64,000 bases of DNA from Polynucleobacter sp. AP-Ainpum-60-G11 (GCF_018688375.1 NZ_CP061318.1:496001-560000); one strand, 5' to 3'; shown: positions 7,201 to 16,599, numbered from the stretch's first letter. Program-made: numbers and translations. The notes: generated by a model not told the origin, from the sequence alone.

Positions 7201-8295
7201 ATGACTTCTTTCCAAATGCCGAACTCTGCTGACCAGATCAATCTTCGCGAATGGCTGGATGAGCAGTCTCGTCAATTGGGCTTCGATGGTTTGCGCATTA
7301 CGGATACCCATTTAGGCGATGCTAGTGAGCGTCTAAATCAGTGGTTGGCAGAGGGTCGGCATGGCCAAATGGAGTACATGGCTAGGCATGCTCAATTGCG
7401 CTCGGATCCCGGCTTGCTAGTTCCGGGAACTGTCAGGGTAATTTGTGTGACCATGAATTACCTCTCCCCTGTAATTGATTTTGATCAGGAGTGGCAACGA
7501 TTAGCAGAGCCAACTCATGCAGTGGTATCCATGTATGCCCGTGGGCGTGATTATCACAAGGTCATGCGCAATCGTTTGCAAGAGTTTGCGCTACTGATTG
7601 AAAAGCAAATTGGATCATTTGGTTATCGCGTCTTTACAGATTCAGCGCCATTGATGGAGGTCGAGTTAGCTCGTAAGGCAGGCTTAGGCTGGCGAGGTAA
7701 ACATACATTGCTACTCAATCGTGAATCGGGATCAACTTTCTTTTTGGGTGAAATCCTGGTTGATGTCCCACTGCCAATTGACCAAGAAGAAGAGTCGCAT
7801 TGTGGTACTTGTCAATCTTGTATTGACATATGTCCAACCCAAGCCATTACGGCGCCATACCAATTGGATGCACGACGTTGTATTTCTTATTTGACGATTG
7901 AAAACCCAGATGCTATTCCAGTGGAGTTTCGAAGGGCGATCGGCAACCGCGTCTACGGCTGCGATGACTGCCAACTTATTTGCCCATGGAATAAATTTGC
8001 ACAACGAACTGCCTTGCCAGATTTTGCTGAGCGTCATGGCCTGGGCAGAGCTAGCCTTTTGCAGCTTTGGTCTTGGACTGAGGATGAATTTGAGAAACGC
8101 CATGAGGGCAGTGCCATTCGCCGTATTGGCTATCAGCGCTGGCGCAGAAATTTGGCAGTAGCGATGGGTAACGCCCTAGCTGATGAGGCCGTCTCTGAGG
8201 TGGATAAAGACGAACTGCGAGAGGTTTTACGTAATGCCTTACCTACATCCGATGAGATGGTGGTAGAGCATATTGAATGGGCGCTAGACTCCTAA
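7201..8295 (+). CDS. queG: Epoxyqueuosine reductase
   Basis: Carries out the last step of queuosine formation in tRNA, using cobalamin and two [4Fe-4S] clusters. 364 residues. Cluster cysteines are visible as Cys201-204-207-211 (CGTCQSCIDICP) and Cys254-257-261 (CDDCQLICP) plus Cys227. The likely catalytic Asp147 lies in FTDSAPLMEVELA. The enzyme depends on vitamin B12, which links it functionally to the B12 uptake operon at 44789-49887. A second ATG five codons in is a possible alternative start. Confidence 0.95.
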   Translation: MTSFQMPNSADQINLREWLDEQSRQLGFDGLRITDTHLGDASERLNQWLAEGRHGQMEYMARHAQLRSDPGLLVPGTVRVICVTMNYLSPVIDFDQEWQRLAEPTHAVVSMYARGRDYHKVMRNRLQEFALLIEKQIGSFGYRVFTDSAPLMEVELARKAGLGWRGKHTLLLNRESGSTFFLGEILVDVPLPIDQEEESHCGTCQSCIDICPTQAITAPYQLDARRCISYLTIENPDAIPVEFRRAIGNRVYGCDDCQLICPWNKFAQRTALPDFAERHGLGRASLLQLWSWTEDEFEKRHEGSAIRRIGYQRWRRNLAVAMGNALADEAVSEVDKDELREVLRNALPTSDEMVVEHIEWALDS

Positions 8296-8339
8296 GTCTA
8301 CTTTGCAAATCTTCCACTTATCTCACTTACAATCGTTGA

Positions 8340-9125
8340 ATGTCACCAGCCAATCAACCCTATATTGACCCTAGCGAAATCGCGCTAGAGGGTTCGGCAG
8401 CTCAGCGCTTTAAGAGTCGTAGTGATGCTTTCTGGACTGGCATTCGGGATGCCGCAGGGGCTCCCGCGATGGTCTTATTTGCAGGCATGGTTGGTTTTGG
8501 GGCGATGGGTAAAACCAATGGCATGGATGTCTGGTTTACAGGCGCCACGAGTTTCCTGATGTTTGCTTTGCCTGGCCAAGTTGTTTTGCTCGAAATGGCA
8601 ATCACAGGATCTTCTGTCCTTGCCATAGCGTTAGCAGTGACCTTAACTTCCACCCGTTTTATCACTATGACGGTGACACTCTTTCCGCAGTTCCATGAAA
8701 AAGATCGCAATCATAGTCTCTATGCTTCGGTCCATTTATTGGCAATGACGGCGTGGGCGATTTCAATGCGGGAGTTTCAGACTATTGAAGCAAAGCATCG
8801 CTTGAGTTATTTCATGGGCCTTGGTTTACTCTGCTGGCTGATTTCAGTGCCTGGCACTATTTTGGGATACTTCTTGGCGGGCATGGTGCCGCCAGCAATT
8901 ACGCTTGGTCTCGTTTTTATTAATCCCTTATTCTTTTTGCTGACGTTTACTGAGGTAAAAGTTTGGATTAATCGTATTGCGATTGGTTTGGGATTTGTAC
9001 TAGGACCTTTTTTCTTTATCTTAGACCGAGATACGAGCTTGCTCACCACCGGATTAGTGGCGGGAACGGCTGCCTACCTGTTTGATCGAAAAGTATTACG
9101 TAAGAAGGCGGGGGTAATCGGTTAA
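8340..9125 (+). CDS. azlC: AzlC family permease (branched-chain amino acid export type)
   Basis: The large subunit of an AzlCD-type inner-membrane exporter. 261 residues with a short polar N-terminus and about seven hydrophobic segments beginning near residue 38 (GAPAMVLFAGMVGFGAMG). Family members export branched-chain amino acids or their analogues; the substrate here is not known. The stop overlaps the azlD start by one base (TAATG), so the two subunits are translationally coupled. Confidence 0.85.
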   Translation: MSPANQPYIDPSEIALEGSAAQRFKSRSDAFWTGIRDAAGAPAMVLFAGMVGFGAMGKTNGMDVWFTGATSFLMFALPGQVVLLEMAITGSSVLAIALAVTLTSTRFITMTVTLFPQFHEKDRNHSLYASVHLLAMTAWAISMREFQTIEAKHRLSYFMGLGLLCWLISVPGTILGYFLAGMVPPAITLGLVFINPLFFLLTFTEVKVWINRIAIGLGFVLGPFFFILDRDTSLLTTGLVAGTAAYLFDRKVLRKKAGVIG

Positions 9126-9466
9126 TGAATACCGCTCTTCAAGGCTGGGGTTTGTGGATTGCCTTGGCCGGCGCTACGCTTGGGACATACTTTTGCCGCG
9201 CAATTGGTGTGTTACTCGCCAAAAAAATTAACCAAGAGAGTGAAATCTTCCGCTGGCTTGCAGCTGTAACCTATGCAATGGTCGCAGCTCTCGTGGTCAG
9301 AATGGTTTTGATGCCGATTGGTCTCTTAGCTACTGTTCCTGTATGGATTCGAATTCTGATTTGTGTTCTTAGTCTTGGCGTGATGGTTTCTAAACCAACA
9401 CGCCGTCTCGTTCCAGCCTTATTGACTGGAACGCTCTTGATGCTTGCTTACGGCGTAATGCGCTAA
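9125..9466 (+). CDS. azlD: AzlD family small membrane subunit
   Basis: A 113-residue membrane protein with four predicted helices, the usual small partner of AzlC. It contains the family pattern TYFCRAIGVLLAKK near residues 21-34. Overlap with azlC supports an obligate pair. Confidence 0.85.
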   Translation: MNTALQGWGLWIALAGATLGTYFCRAIGVLLAKKINQESEIFRWLAAVTYAMVAALVVRMVLMPIGLLATVPVWIRILICVLSLGVMVSKPTRRLVPALLTGTLLMLAYGVMR

Positions 9467-9497
9467 GTCAATTAGTCCACTAACTTGGTAAATGGAT

Positions 9498-12400
9498 TTA
9501 GAGATGGGCAGCCAAAATTTTGGCAATGTGGACTGCATCTCTTTTCGTGCCATCGGCAATCTGATGGCGGCAACTAGTCCCATCTGCAACTACCCAGCTA
9601 TCAGGCGCTTTACGTATCGCAGGTAAGAGACTGACTTCTGCCATCTGCTTTGATACTTCGATATGCTCAGCTTCATAACCAAAGCTGCCCGCCATACCGC
9701 AACAAGATGACTCAATAAGTTTAGGCTCTGCATTAGGAATTAACTTCAGCAGCTCCATTGCTGGTGTAACAGCAGCAAATGATTTTTGATGGCAATGGCC
9801 ATGAAATAGCACTGGGCGCGAGGCTGGTTTTAATTGAAGCTGGAGTTTTCCACCTTTCGCCTCGCTAGCCAGGAACTCTTCTAATAGTTGCACGTGCTTG
9901 CTTACAGTCACCGCACGCTCACCAAAGCCCATGACCAAAGCTTCATCCTTTAGTGTGAAAAGACACGAAGGCTCGAGACCAATGATGGGGATGCCTTTTT
10001 CGGCAAATGGTGCAAGATGGTTCACTAACTCATCTAAGCTGGCATTAGCCTTATCCACCATACCAGCGGCTAAATAGGTGCGACCACAACAAAATTCCTT
10101 GGAGCAAGTATTGGGCGTCGAGTCTGATTTTGCTTTTTCCTTGTTTAAGCTCTTCTGTGGAATATGAACGCGATAGCCGGCAGCTTTCAGAACCGCTAGA
10201 GCTGCTTGCAGGTTTTCATCTTCAAAGTAGGCATTAAAGGTGTCGGCTAAGAGTACAACGCCCTTATTATCATTTACGCCTGATGTACTGAGTTCTGTGG
10301 GTGTAAATTGATGGGGTGCAATTGCGGTCTTGTCACTCCAGAATGTTTTCGCTTTCCAGGTCGGCAGACTTCTTTGCGCAGAAATTCCCATTAGCCATTC
10401 TTGTAATTTGGCAATCGGGGCAATGTGGTTACGAAGATTAAGTAGTGCAGGCAAACCCGGAATACTGCTGATGATGGGTGCATATTTCGGTAGATAGGCA
10501 ACAGCCAGATCGCGTAGCGTATGACCAGTTCGCTTCTTATAGGCCGACAAAAACTCAATCTTCATCTTCGCCATATCAACGCCAGTAGGGCATTCTCTGC
10601 GGCAGGCCTTGCAGCTGACGCAGAGCTCCATCACTTCTTTAATAGCGTCGCTACCGAGGGGTGAGCTTTCATCTTTGATATCCAGTTGATTAGACAGTGC
10701 AAGACGTAGGGTATTAGCGCGACCACGGGTGAGATGCTTTTCATCACGAGTGACGCGATAGCTTGGACACATCACTTCCGCATCAAACTTGCGACAGTGA
10801 CCATTGTTGTTGCACATCTCCACTGCTTTAGCTAAGCCCAATGCAGGGTCGCCGCCAGTACCGGGTGCACTGGTCTCTTCAGTGACGGGATTGTTTTGTA
10901 CGTTCCAAGCTGACCAGTCTAAAGCCGGCTGTAGCGGGATGACCTTATAGCTTGGCGGAAAGCGGAAATTACTTGCATCATCCATCTTGGGTGGATCAAT
11001 AATCTTGCCGGGATTAAATAAGCCATTTGGATCAAACGCGTGTTTAATTTCTGCAAGTGCCTCAGTAATCTTCGGGCCAAATTGCCAGGAGATCCATTCG
11101 CCGCGGCAGAGCCCATCACCGTGTTCGCCACTGTAGGCGCCTTTATATTTGCGCACCAATGCAGACGCCTCTTCAGCAACCGCACGCATTTTTTGTGCGC
11201 CATCACGACGCATGTCTAGGATAGGTCGTACATGGAGGGTGCCTACTGAAGCGTGTGCATACCAAGTGCCGCGTGAACCGTATTTAGAAAACACATCAGT
11301 GAGTGCCTGGGTATATTCAGCAAGACTTTCTAGGGGGACAGCACAATCCTCAATAAAGCTGACTGGCTTACCGTCGCCCTTGAGGCTCATCATGATATTG
11401 AGACCAGCCTTACGTACTTCCCATAGGTTCTTTTGCAAACTAGCATCAGGCATAGCTACTACTGATCCTGCTAGACCTAGGTCACCCATCAAGCTCTGTA
11501 GAGATGTTAATTTCTCGAGCAAGGGTGCATGCGCTTCGCCAGAGAACTCCACCAATAGGATTGCTTCAGGAGTTGGGCCGCTAGCATCAATGAGGGCGGT
11601 CTCAATGGTTTTCTTAAAGCTTGGGTTGTGGCGGGCTAAGTCAATCATGGTGCGATCGACTAATTCAACTGCAGTGGGTCCAAGTTTGACAATATGCTGC
11701 GCACTATCCATCGCCTTGAAAAAGCTTGCAAAGTTCACGACGCCAAGCACTTTGTGTTGTGGCAAGGGCGCTAACTTTAGTTCAAGTGATTTGAAATAAG
11801 CCAATGTACCTTCGCTACCAACTAGTAGGTGGGCTAAATTGACGCTACCGTCTTGGGTATATGGGAGTTCGCTTTGTGGATGAAAAATATCCAGGTTGTA
11901 TCCAGCTACACGACGCAACACTTTAGGAAAATGGGCTTCGATTTCTGGTTGGAGTGTATTAGCAAGGCCTTTTACAAAATCACCCAATTGTTTTGCAGCG
12001 CCAGAGCTATTCGCGTAATTTCCAAAGCTAGCCACTTTCCCGTTTGCTAGCCAAGCATCAATACCTAAAACATTGTGCACCATATTTCCATAGGCAATGG
12101 AGCGGCTACCACAAGAGTTATTGCCGGCCATGCCACCAATCGTGGCTTGACCAGCAGTGGAGACGTCTACCGGATACCAGAGGCCATGGGGTTTGAGTGC
12201 GGCATTGAGGTGATCCAACACGATGCCGGGCTCAACCACTGCAGTTGCTTTTTCTGGATCGGCATGTAAGAGCTTGCGAAAGTACTTCGTGTTGTCGATT
12301 ACGAGTGCCGTACCGGTAGTCTGGCCACACTGACTGGTGCCACCTCCGCGTGGCAGCACCGGAACTCGCAGATCAGCTGCAATCTGAATAGCTGTTGCAA

Positions 12401-12590
12401 TATCCTCAGCTGTTTTCGGCACAAAGACGGCAACCGGCATAGCTTGATAAATTGAGGCATCGGTTGCATAACGTCCGCGACTAGCCATGTCGGTCATGAC
12501 CTCACCAGAGGTTTCTTGTCTGAGGCGCTTGGCTAACTCTGCCTTGTTGGCAACGAATTCTGGAAGTGGTAAATCGAGTGGCTTGTTCAT
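9498..12590 (-). CDS. FAD-linked and Fe-S oxidoreductase (D-2-hydroxyacid / D-2-hydroxyglutarate dehydrogenase type)
   Basis: A 1030-residue fusion of a GlcD-type FAD domain with a GlcF-type Fe-S domain, like E. coli YdiJ. Domains in order: FAD-binding PCMH (about 50-270, with PRGGGTSQCGQTTG at 80-93), FAD-oxidase C-terminal (about 280-540), two-cluster ferredoxin region (a CNNNGHCRK-MCPSYR group near 595-615; CVSCKACRRECPTG near 655-668), and paired CCG domains (FCCGRTY near 830, SSCCGMAGSFG near 960). It probably oxidises a D-2-hydroxyacid (2-hydroxyglutarate, glycolate or lactate) and passes electrons to quinone. Its start overlaps the regulator gene by 4 bases, and neighbouring aminotransferase and GlcG genes point to glycolate/glyoxylate chemistry. 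Substrate unproven. Confidence 0.88.
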   Translation of the reverse strand: MNKPLDLPLPEFVANKAELAKRLRQETSGEVMTDMASRGRYATDASIYQAMPVAVFVPKTAEDIATAIQIAADLRVPVLPRGGGTSQCGQTTGTALVIDNTKYFRKLLHADPEKATAVVEPGIVLDHLNAALKPHGLWYPVDVSTAGQATIGGMAGNNSCGSRSIAYGNMVHNVLGIDAWLANGKVASFGNYANSSGAAKQLGDFVKGLANTLQPEIEAHFPKVLRRVAGYNLDIFHPQSELPYTQDGSVNLAHLLVGSEGTLAYFKSLELKLAPLPQHKVLGVVNFASFFKAMDSAQHIVKLGPTAVELVDRTMIDLARHNPSFKKTIETALIDASGPTPEAILLVEFSGEAHAPLLEKLTSLQSLMGDLGLAGSVVAMPDASLQKNLWEVRKAGLNIMMSLKGDGKPVSFIEDCAVPLESLAEYTQALTDVFSKYGSRGTWYAHASVGTLHVRPILDMRRDGAQKMRAVAEEASALVRKYKGAYSGEHGDGLCRGEWISWQFGPKITEALAEIKHAFDPNGLFNPGKIIDPPKMDDASNFRFPPSYKVIPLQPALDWSAWNVQNNPVTEETSAPGTGGDPALGLAKAVEMCNNNGHCRKFDAEVMCPSYRVTRDEKHLTRGRANTLRLALSNQLDIKDESSPLGSDAIKEVMELCVSCKACRRECPTGVDMAKMKIEFLSAYKKRTGHTLRDLAVAYLPKYAPIISSIPGLPALLNLRNHIAPIAKLQEWLMGISAQRSLPTWKAKTFWSDKTAIAPHQFTPTELSTSGVNDNKGVVLLADTFNAYFEDENLQAALAVLKAAGYRVHIPQKSLNKEKAKSDSTPNTCSKEFCCGRTYLAAGMVDKANASLDELVNHLAPFAEKGIPIIGLEPSCLFTLKDEALVMGFGERAVTVSKHVQLLEEFLASEAKGGKLQLQLKPASRPVLFHGHCHQKSFAAVTPAMELLKLIPNAEPKLIESSCCGMAGSFGYEAEHIEVSKQMAEVSLLPAIRKAPDSWVVADGTSCRHQIADGTKRDAVHIAKILAAHL

Positions 12591-13270
12591 GCTGCAACTT
12601 TCTCTTTGGATTCTGAGTCAACTAATTGAATAACAACATCGCGTTTGTTCATGACGTGTTGCATCATGACTTTGCGCATGCGCACACTATTGCGAGCCTT
12701 TAATGCATCTAACATTTCTTGATGTTCGCCGACGGCCTTTTCCCATTTCACGCCATCTTGATTCGAGCGAAAGCGCAGTGCCTCAATCCGAGCATTGACC
12801 TGAGTAAAGAGCTGACTTAAGACGGGATTGTTCGCCGCTTGATTAATGGCTTGGTGAATCTTGAGATTCAGTCGGTAGTAGCTCGAGAGATCTCTGCGAG
12901 CATACGAAGCCATCATTTCATATTGGAGCGCTTCAAGCTCAATGAGTGCTTGATCGCTAATATTTTGTGCTGCCAGTTCTCCAGAGTAGCCCTCTAGATT
13001 CGCGATCACATCAAAGGTATGCAGGATGTCTTCTCGAGTGAGTTGGATTGCAATCGCTCCGCGGTTTGCGATTAGCTCAACTAAACCATCAGCCGCTAAG
13101 CGTCGAATCGCCTCGCGAATAGGGGTGCGTGACACATTGAGCTGCTCCGCCAGTTCTCGTTCATTGAGTTTGCTTCCCGGCGTAATGACGCCTTCTACCA
13201 ATAAAGCTCTCAGCTTTAAGAAGGTGGCTTCATGCAGGTTTTGCGAATTTGCTGGCGTCGTGAGCATCAT
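12587..13270 (-). CDS. GntR family regulator, FadR/FCD subfamily
   Basis: A ligand-controlled repressor of about 227 residues: winged helix at about 15-75 with NVSRTPIREAIRRLAADGLVEL-type recognition region, and an FCD domain whose metal-site histidines appear in LKIHQAI, VGEHQEM and MMQHVMN. I place the start at the ATG at 13270 because AAGG lies upstream and an apparent operator (13284-13300) would otherwise fall inside the coding sequence; a TTG at 13315 is the longer alternative. It overlaps the downstream dehydrogenase gene by 4 bases and is divergent from the aminotransferase gene, so it probably controls both and itself. Confidence 0.85.
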   Translation of the reverse strand: MMLTTPANSQNLHEATFLKLRALLVEGVITPGSKLNERELAEQLNVSRTPIREAIRRLAADGLVELIANRGAIAIQLTREDILHTFDVIANLEGYSGELAAQNISDQALIELEALQYEMMASYARRDLSSYYRLNLKIHQAINQAANNPVLSQLFTQVNARIEALRFRSNQDGVKWEKAVGEHQEMLDALKARNSVRMRKVMMQHVMNKRDVVIQLVDSESKEKVAA

Positions 13271-13283
13271 TTGAAATGCCTTA

Positions 13284-13300
13284 ATTTTGTATACATATTT
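13284..13300. promoter_or_regulatory. Putative GntR/FCD operator A
   Basis: ATTTTGTATACATATTT, containing the palindrome TGTATACA. FCD-type regulators commonly bind TTGTATACAA-like sites. It lies 14 bases upstream of the regulator's preferred start, suited to autoregulation. Confidence 0.6.
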
Positions 13301-13363
13301 ACTATAACCTATCAATAGCTCTAAATAACGCTATAAAACGCTTATTTTTTACTTATTTGATAA

Positions 13364-13382
13364 ATATTTTGCATACAAAATT
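13364..13382. promoter_or_regulatory. Putative GntR/FCD operator B
   Basis: AATATTTTGCATACAAAAT shares ATTTTG-Y-ATACA with operator A and is itself a near-palindrome TTTTG-CATA-CAAAA. It is about 70 bases upstream of the aminotransferase start, near where its promoter should lie. Confidence 0.6.
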
Positions 13383-13449
13383 GTAAATTAGCAAAAAGTG
13401 CCTTACACTGGCCTGCAAGATTAACTACAAAAACCAAGCGAGACTCAGC

Positions 13450-14634
13450 ATGCTAAAACTAGATAACCACCTCTCAGGGCGTCATTTCTTACACATCCCC
13501 GGCCCAAGCCCAGTGCCTTCACGCATTCTGCGGGCAATCAGCTATCAAACCATTGATCACCGTGGACCTGAATTTGGTCAGTTTGGCCTCAAGGTTTTGG
13601 ATGGCATTAAAAAGATCTTTAAAACTGAGCAACCAGTCATTGTTTACTCAGCCTCTGGAACCGGTTCCTGGGAAGGTGCCTTAGTGAATGTGCTAAATCC
13701 TGGCGACAAGGTGCTCTTTTATGAAACCGGTCAATTTGCTAATTTATGGCGTGCCCTAGGTAAGCGCCTAGGTCTAGATGTTGAGGTGGTGACTAAGCCT
13801 GGTCAAGATACTTGGCGTTGGGGTGTTGATGCCTCAGTCATCGAAGAGCGTTTACGCAAAGACACTGGACACGAAATCAAGGCGGTCTGCGTGGTTCATA
13901 ACGAAACCTCCACTGGCGTTACCTCCAATATTGCAGCAGTTCGCAAGGCGATCGATTCTCTCAAGCACCCGGCTCTGCTGTTGGTGGATACAGTTTCTGG
14001 CTTGGGTTCTGCAGATTATGAGCATGACAAATGGGGTGCTGATGTTACCGTGTCTGGCTCACAAAAAGGCTTGATGTTGCCTCCGGGTATTGGTTTTAAT
14101 GCTTTGTCTGCAAGAGCAATTGAAGTTAGTAAAACGAACAAAATGCCTAAATCCTATTGGGCTTGGGATGAGATCTTGGAGTCCAATAAAACCGGCTACT
14201 GGCCAACGACTCCGAGCACAAATCTAATGTACGGCTTGCATGAAGCGATCGACATGATGATGGCCGAAGGTTTGGATACTATCTTTGCTCGTCATCAACG
14301 TTTAGCAGCAGCCTGCCGTGAAGCGGTCAATGCCTGGGGCTTAGAAATCCAGTGTCAAGATAAAGATTGCTACTCACCAGTACTGACTTGTATTGCTACT
14401 CCAGAAGGCATGGATGCAGACCTTCTGCGTAAGCATGCTCTTGAGAAGTTCAATTTATCCCTAGGTACAGGCCTTGGAAAAATCAAAGGCAAGGCTTTCC
14501 GTATCGGCCATTTAGGCGATTGCAATGAGCTTAGCCTGATGGCGGCACTCAGTGGGGTGGAGATGAGTTTGGGTGCCATGGGCTACAAGCCCAAGGCCAG
14601 CGGTGTTGTTGCGGCCCAAGAATTCCTAAAATAA
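13450..14634 (+). CDS. Class V aminotransferase, serine/alanine-glyoxylate type
   Basis: A PLP enzyme of 394 residues likely to transfer an amino group from serine or alanine to glyoxylate, giving glycine. Conserved features: N-terminal HIPGPSPVP (15-23), SASGTGSWEGA (67-77), Asp180 in LLVDTVSGLGS (pyridine-nitrogen ligand), and the Schiff-base Lys206 in VSGSQKGLMLPPG. Length fits the SgaA/AGXT group. It is divergent from the GntR gene and shares the operator region; the GlcG-like gene follows 126 bases downstream. The choice between serine and alanine as donor cannot be made from sequence alone. Confidence 0.88.
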   Translation: MLKLDNHLSGRHFLHIPGPSPVPSRILRAISYQTIDHRGPEFGQFGLKVLDGIKKIFKTEQPVIVYSASGTGSWEGALVNVLNPGDKVLFYETGQFANLWRALGKRLGLDVEVVTKPGQDTWRWGVDASVIEERLRKDTGHEIKAVCVVHNETSTGVTSNIAAVRKAIDSLKHPALLLVDTVSGLGSADYEHDKWGADVTVSGSQKGLMLPPGIGFNALSARAIEVSKTNKMPKSYWAWDEILESNKTGYWPTTPSTNLMYGLHEAIDMMMAEGLDTIFARHQRLAAACREAVNAWGLEIQCQDKDCYSPVLTCIATPEGMDADLLRKHALEKFNLSLGTGLGKIKGKAFRIGHLGDCNELSLMAALSGVEMSLGAMGYKPKASGVVAAQEFLK

Positions 14635-14654
14635 TCAGTAAGTTGGGTTTAAAT

Positions 14655-14690
14655 GGGGTGTTGGTCGACGTATCAATCGGCTAACACCCC
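14655..14690. terminator. Hairpin after the aminotransferase gene
   Basis: GGGGTGTTGG (14655-14664) pairs with CTAACACCCC (14681-14690) across a 16-base loop. Only TTATAATT follows, so intrinsic termination would be weak; it may instead protect the 3' end or act as attenuator before the GlcG-like gene. Confidence 0.4.
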
Positions 14691-14760
14691 TTATAATTCA
14701 AGTACTTATGTAGATAGTACTTTCATCAAATAAAACATATTAGAGACAGAAAGATTCAAC

Positions 14761-15168
14761 ATGTTGGCAACTAAACCGTATTTAACTCAAGCTGATGTTC
14801 AAAAGATTTTGGATGCAGCCGACAAGCATGCTGCAGTAAACAACTGGGCAGTCACGATTGCTGTTTGTGATGATGGTGGCCACTTGTTGGGTTTAACTCG
14901 TCGTGATGGTTGCGCACCTGTCTCTGCTTACATTGCTCAAGAAAAAGCGCGTACTGCTGCAATGGGTAAACGTGAGAGCCGTATCTACGAAGAAATTATT
15001 AATAACGGACGCACTTCCTTTTTATCTGCCCCACATATTTCGGGCATGTTGGAAGGTGGCGTCAATATCGAGGTAAATGGGTTTACCATCGGCGCAGTCG
15101 GCGTTTCCGGCGTTAAATCGACTGAAGATGCCGAAACCGCGAAGGCCGGCATTGCAGCCATTCTGTAA
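14761..15168 (+). CDS. GlcG/HbpS family protein
   Basis: A 135-residue single-domain GlcG/HbpS (DUF336) protein, with the typical pattern TIAVCDDGGHLLGLTRRDG near residues 37-56 and the glycine-rich end GAVGVSGVKSTEDAE. GlcG genes accompany glycolate oxidation operons, and some relatives bind haem or cobalamin, but the biochemical role is not settled. Here it lies between the glyoxylate aminotransferase and rhlE. AAGTACT/AGTACTT half-sites in the leader could form a small hairpin. rhlE starts only 6 bases after its stop. Confidence 0.82.
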   Translation: MLATKPYLTQADVQKILDAADKHAAVNNWAVTIAVCDDGGHLLGLTRRDGCAPVSAYIAQEKARTAAMGKRESRIYEEIINNGRTSFLSAPHISGMLEGGVNIEVNGFTIGAVGVSGVKSTEDAETAKAGIAAIL

Positions 15169-15174
15169 GTTACC

Positions 15175-16599
15175 TTGACAAATACTGTTCCTGAAATAAA
15201 TTCCCCTACCGGCGCTACTGAGAGTAGCGCCACCCCAGCAACAATTACCTTTGCTGACTTTGGCTTAGATCCAAAGATTCAAAAAGCGGTATCTGAGCAG
15301 GGTTACAACACCCCAACTCCGATTCAAGCGCAATCTATTCCGCACGTTTTGGCGGGAAGCGATTTGATGGGCGCAGCCCAAACAGGCACCGGTAAGACGG
15401 CCGCTTTTGTGCTGCCAATTATTCAAAAGATTTTGCGCCATGCTAGCAGTAGCGCTTCACCTGCTCGTCACCCAATTCGTGCTTTGGTATTAACACCAAC
15501 ACGTGAGCTGGCTGTGCAGGTTGCGGAGAATGCAGCGAGTTATTCCAAGCACACGGATTTACGTGCTGCCGTGGTTTACGGCGGTGTGGATATGAAAGAG
15601 CAAGTTGCCATATTGCGCAGTGGTGTGGAGATTTTGATTGCTACTCCAGGACGCTTGCTTGATCACATTGGCTCAAAGGTCGCCAATCTCTCTCAAGTAG
15701 AAATTCTGGTGTTGGATGAAGCGGATCGCATGCTGGATATGGGCTTCTTGCCCGACTTGCAGCGCATCATTGATTTAATTCCAGCGCAGCGCCAAACGCT
15801 CTTGTTCTCAGCAACGTTCTCGCCAGAGATTAAAAAATTAGCGCAAAGTTATTTGCGTACTCCAGTTACTGTGGAGGTAGCGCGTCAAAACGCTGCGGCA
15901 GATACGGTGAAGCAAGTAGTGCATATGGTGTCTAGTGCTGACAAGCAACGCGCGATTGTGAAGGTGCTTGAAGCGCGTACGCGTCAAGGCTTATCTCGTC
16001 AGTGCATCATCTTCACTAACAGCCGCTTAGGTTGCGCCCGATTAGCTAGATCCTTGGAGCGTGATGGCATTAAAGCAGGCGCGATTCATGGAGACAAGAG
16101 TCAGGGTGAGCGTACTCTTACGTTAGATGCATTCAAGTCTGGCGCGATTGAAGCTCTAGTTGCAACTGACGTAGCTGCTCGCGGTCTAGATATTCCATCG
16201 ATGCCTTGCGTCATTAATCACGAATTGCCATTTAATGCGGAAGACTTTATTCACCGCATTGGTCGTACGGGTCGCGCAGGTAGTAAAGGTGATGCGATTG
16301 CATTGGTCGATGCCAGTGAAAAACGTTTGCTCGATGATATTGAAAAGTTGATGAAGCGGAAGTTAGATATACAGCCATTGCCTGAGGGCGCTCCTAGCTT
16401 TAGTCCAGCGCCAAGTAGAGGCTCCTCAAGATCAGATGTGCCAGCAAAAATGTCAGACCCATTTTTCTATAAACCTTATGAGCCTAGCGCTGTGACACAG
16501 TCGAACACTAGTGCCCCAAATAGTGAAGAGAAAAAAGTTGGCATCACTCCTGCAAGACCAGCTGTCGGTGCTTTGCTCGGCGGATTTAAGAAGAAATAA
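15175..16599 (+). CDS. rhlE: DEAD-box RNA helicase RhlE
   Basis: An ATP-dependent RNA helicase of 474 residues. Motifs in order: Q-motif (TFADFGLDPKI ... PTPIQAQSI), Walker A AQTGTGKT, PTRELA, DEAD in VLDEADRMLDMGF, SAT in FSATFS, and HRIGRTGRAG. A basic, low-complexity tail follows the helicase core (about 400-474). The start must be the TTG at 15175: the preceding glcG stop is in frame 9 bases upstream, and the first ATG falls inside the helicase core. The 6-base gap to glcG suggests coupled translation. The 3' end overlaps the convergent gluQ gene by 14 bases. Confidence 0.93.
   Translation: MTNTVPEINSPTGATESSATPATITFADFGLDPKIQKAVSEQGYNTPTPIQAQSIPHVLAGSDLMGAAQTGTGKTAAFVLPIIQKILRHASSSASPARHPIRALVLTPTRELAVQVAENAASYSKHTDLRAAVVYGGVDMKEQVAILRSGVEILIATPGRLLDHIGSKVANLSQVEILVLDEADRMLDMGFLPDLQRIIDLIPAQRQTLLFSATFSPEIKKLAQSYLRTPVTVEVARQNAAADTVKQVVHMVSSADKQRAIVKVLEARTRQGLSRQCIIFTNSRLGCARLARSLERDGIKAGAIHGDKSQGERTLTLDAFKSGAIEALVATDVAARGLDIPSMPCVINHELPFNAEDFIHRIGRTGRAGSKGDAIALVDASEKRLLDDIEKLMKRKLDIQPLPEGAPSFSPAPSRGSSRSDVPAKMSDPFFYKPYEPSAVTQSNTSAPNSEEKKVGITPARPAVGALLGGFKKK

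Noticed and set aside
12587..13315. Longer TTG start of the GntR gene
   Set aside because: It would put the probable operator inside the coding region; ATG 13270 has a better ribosome site.
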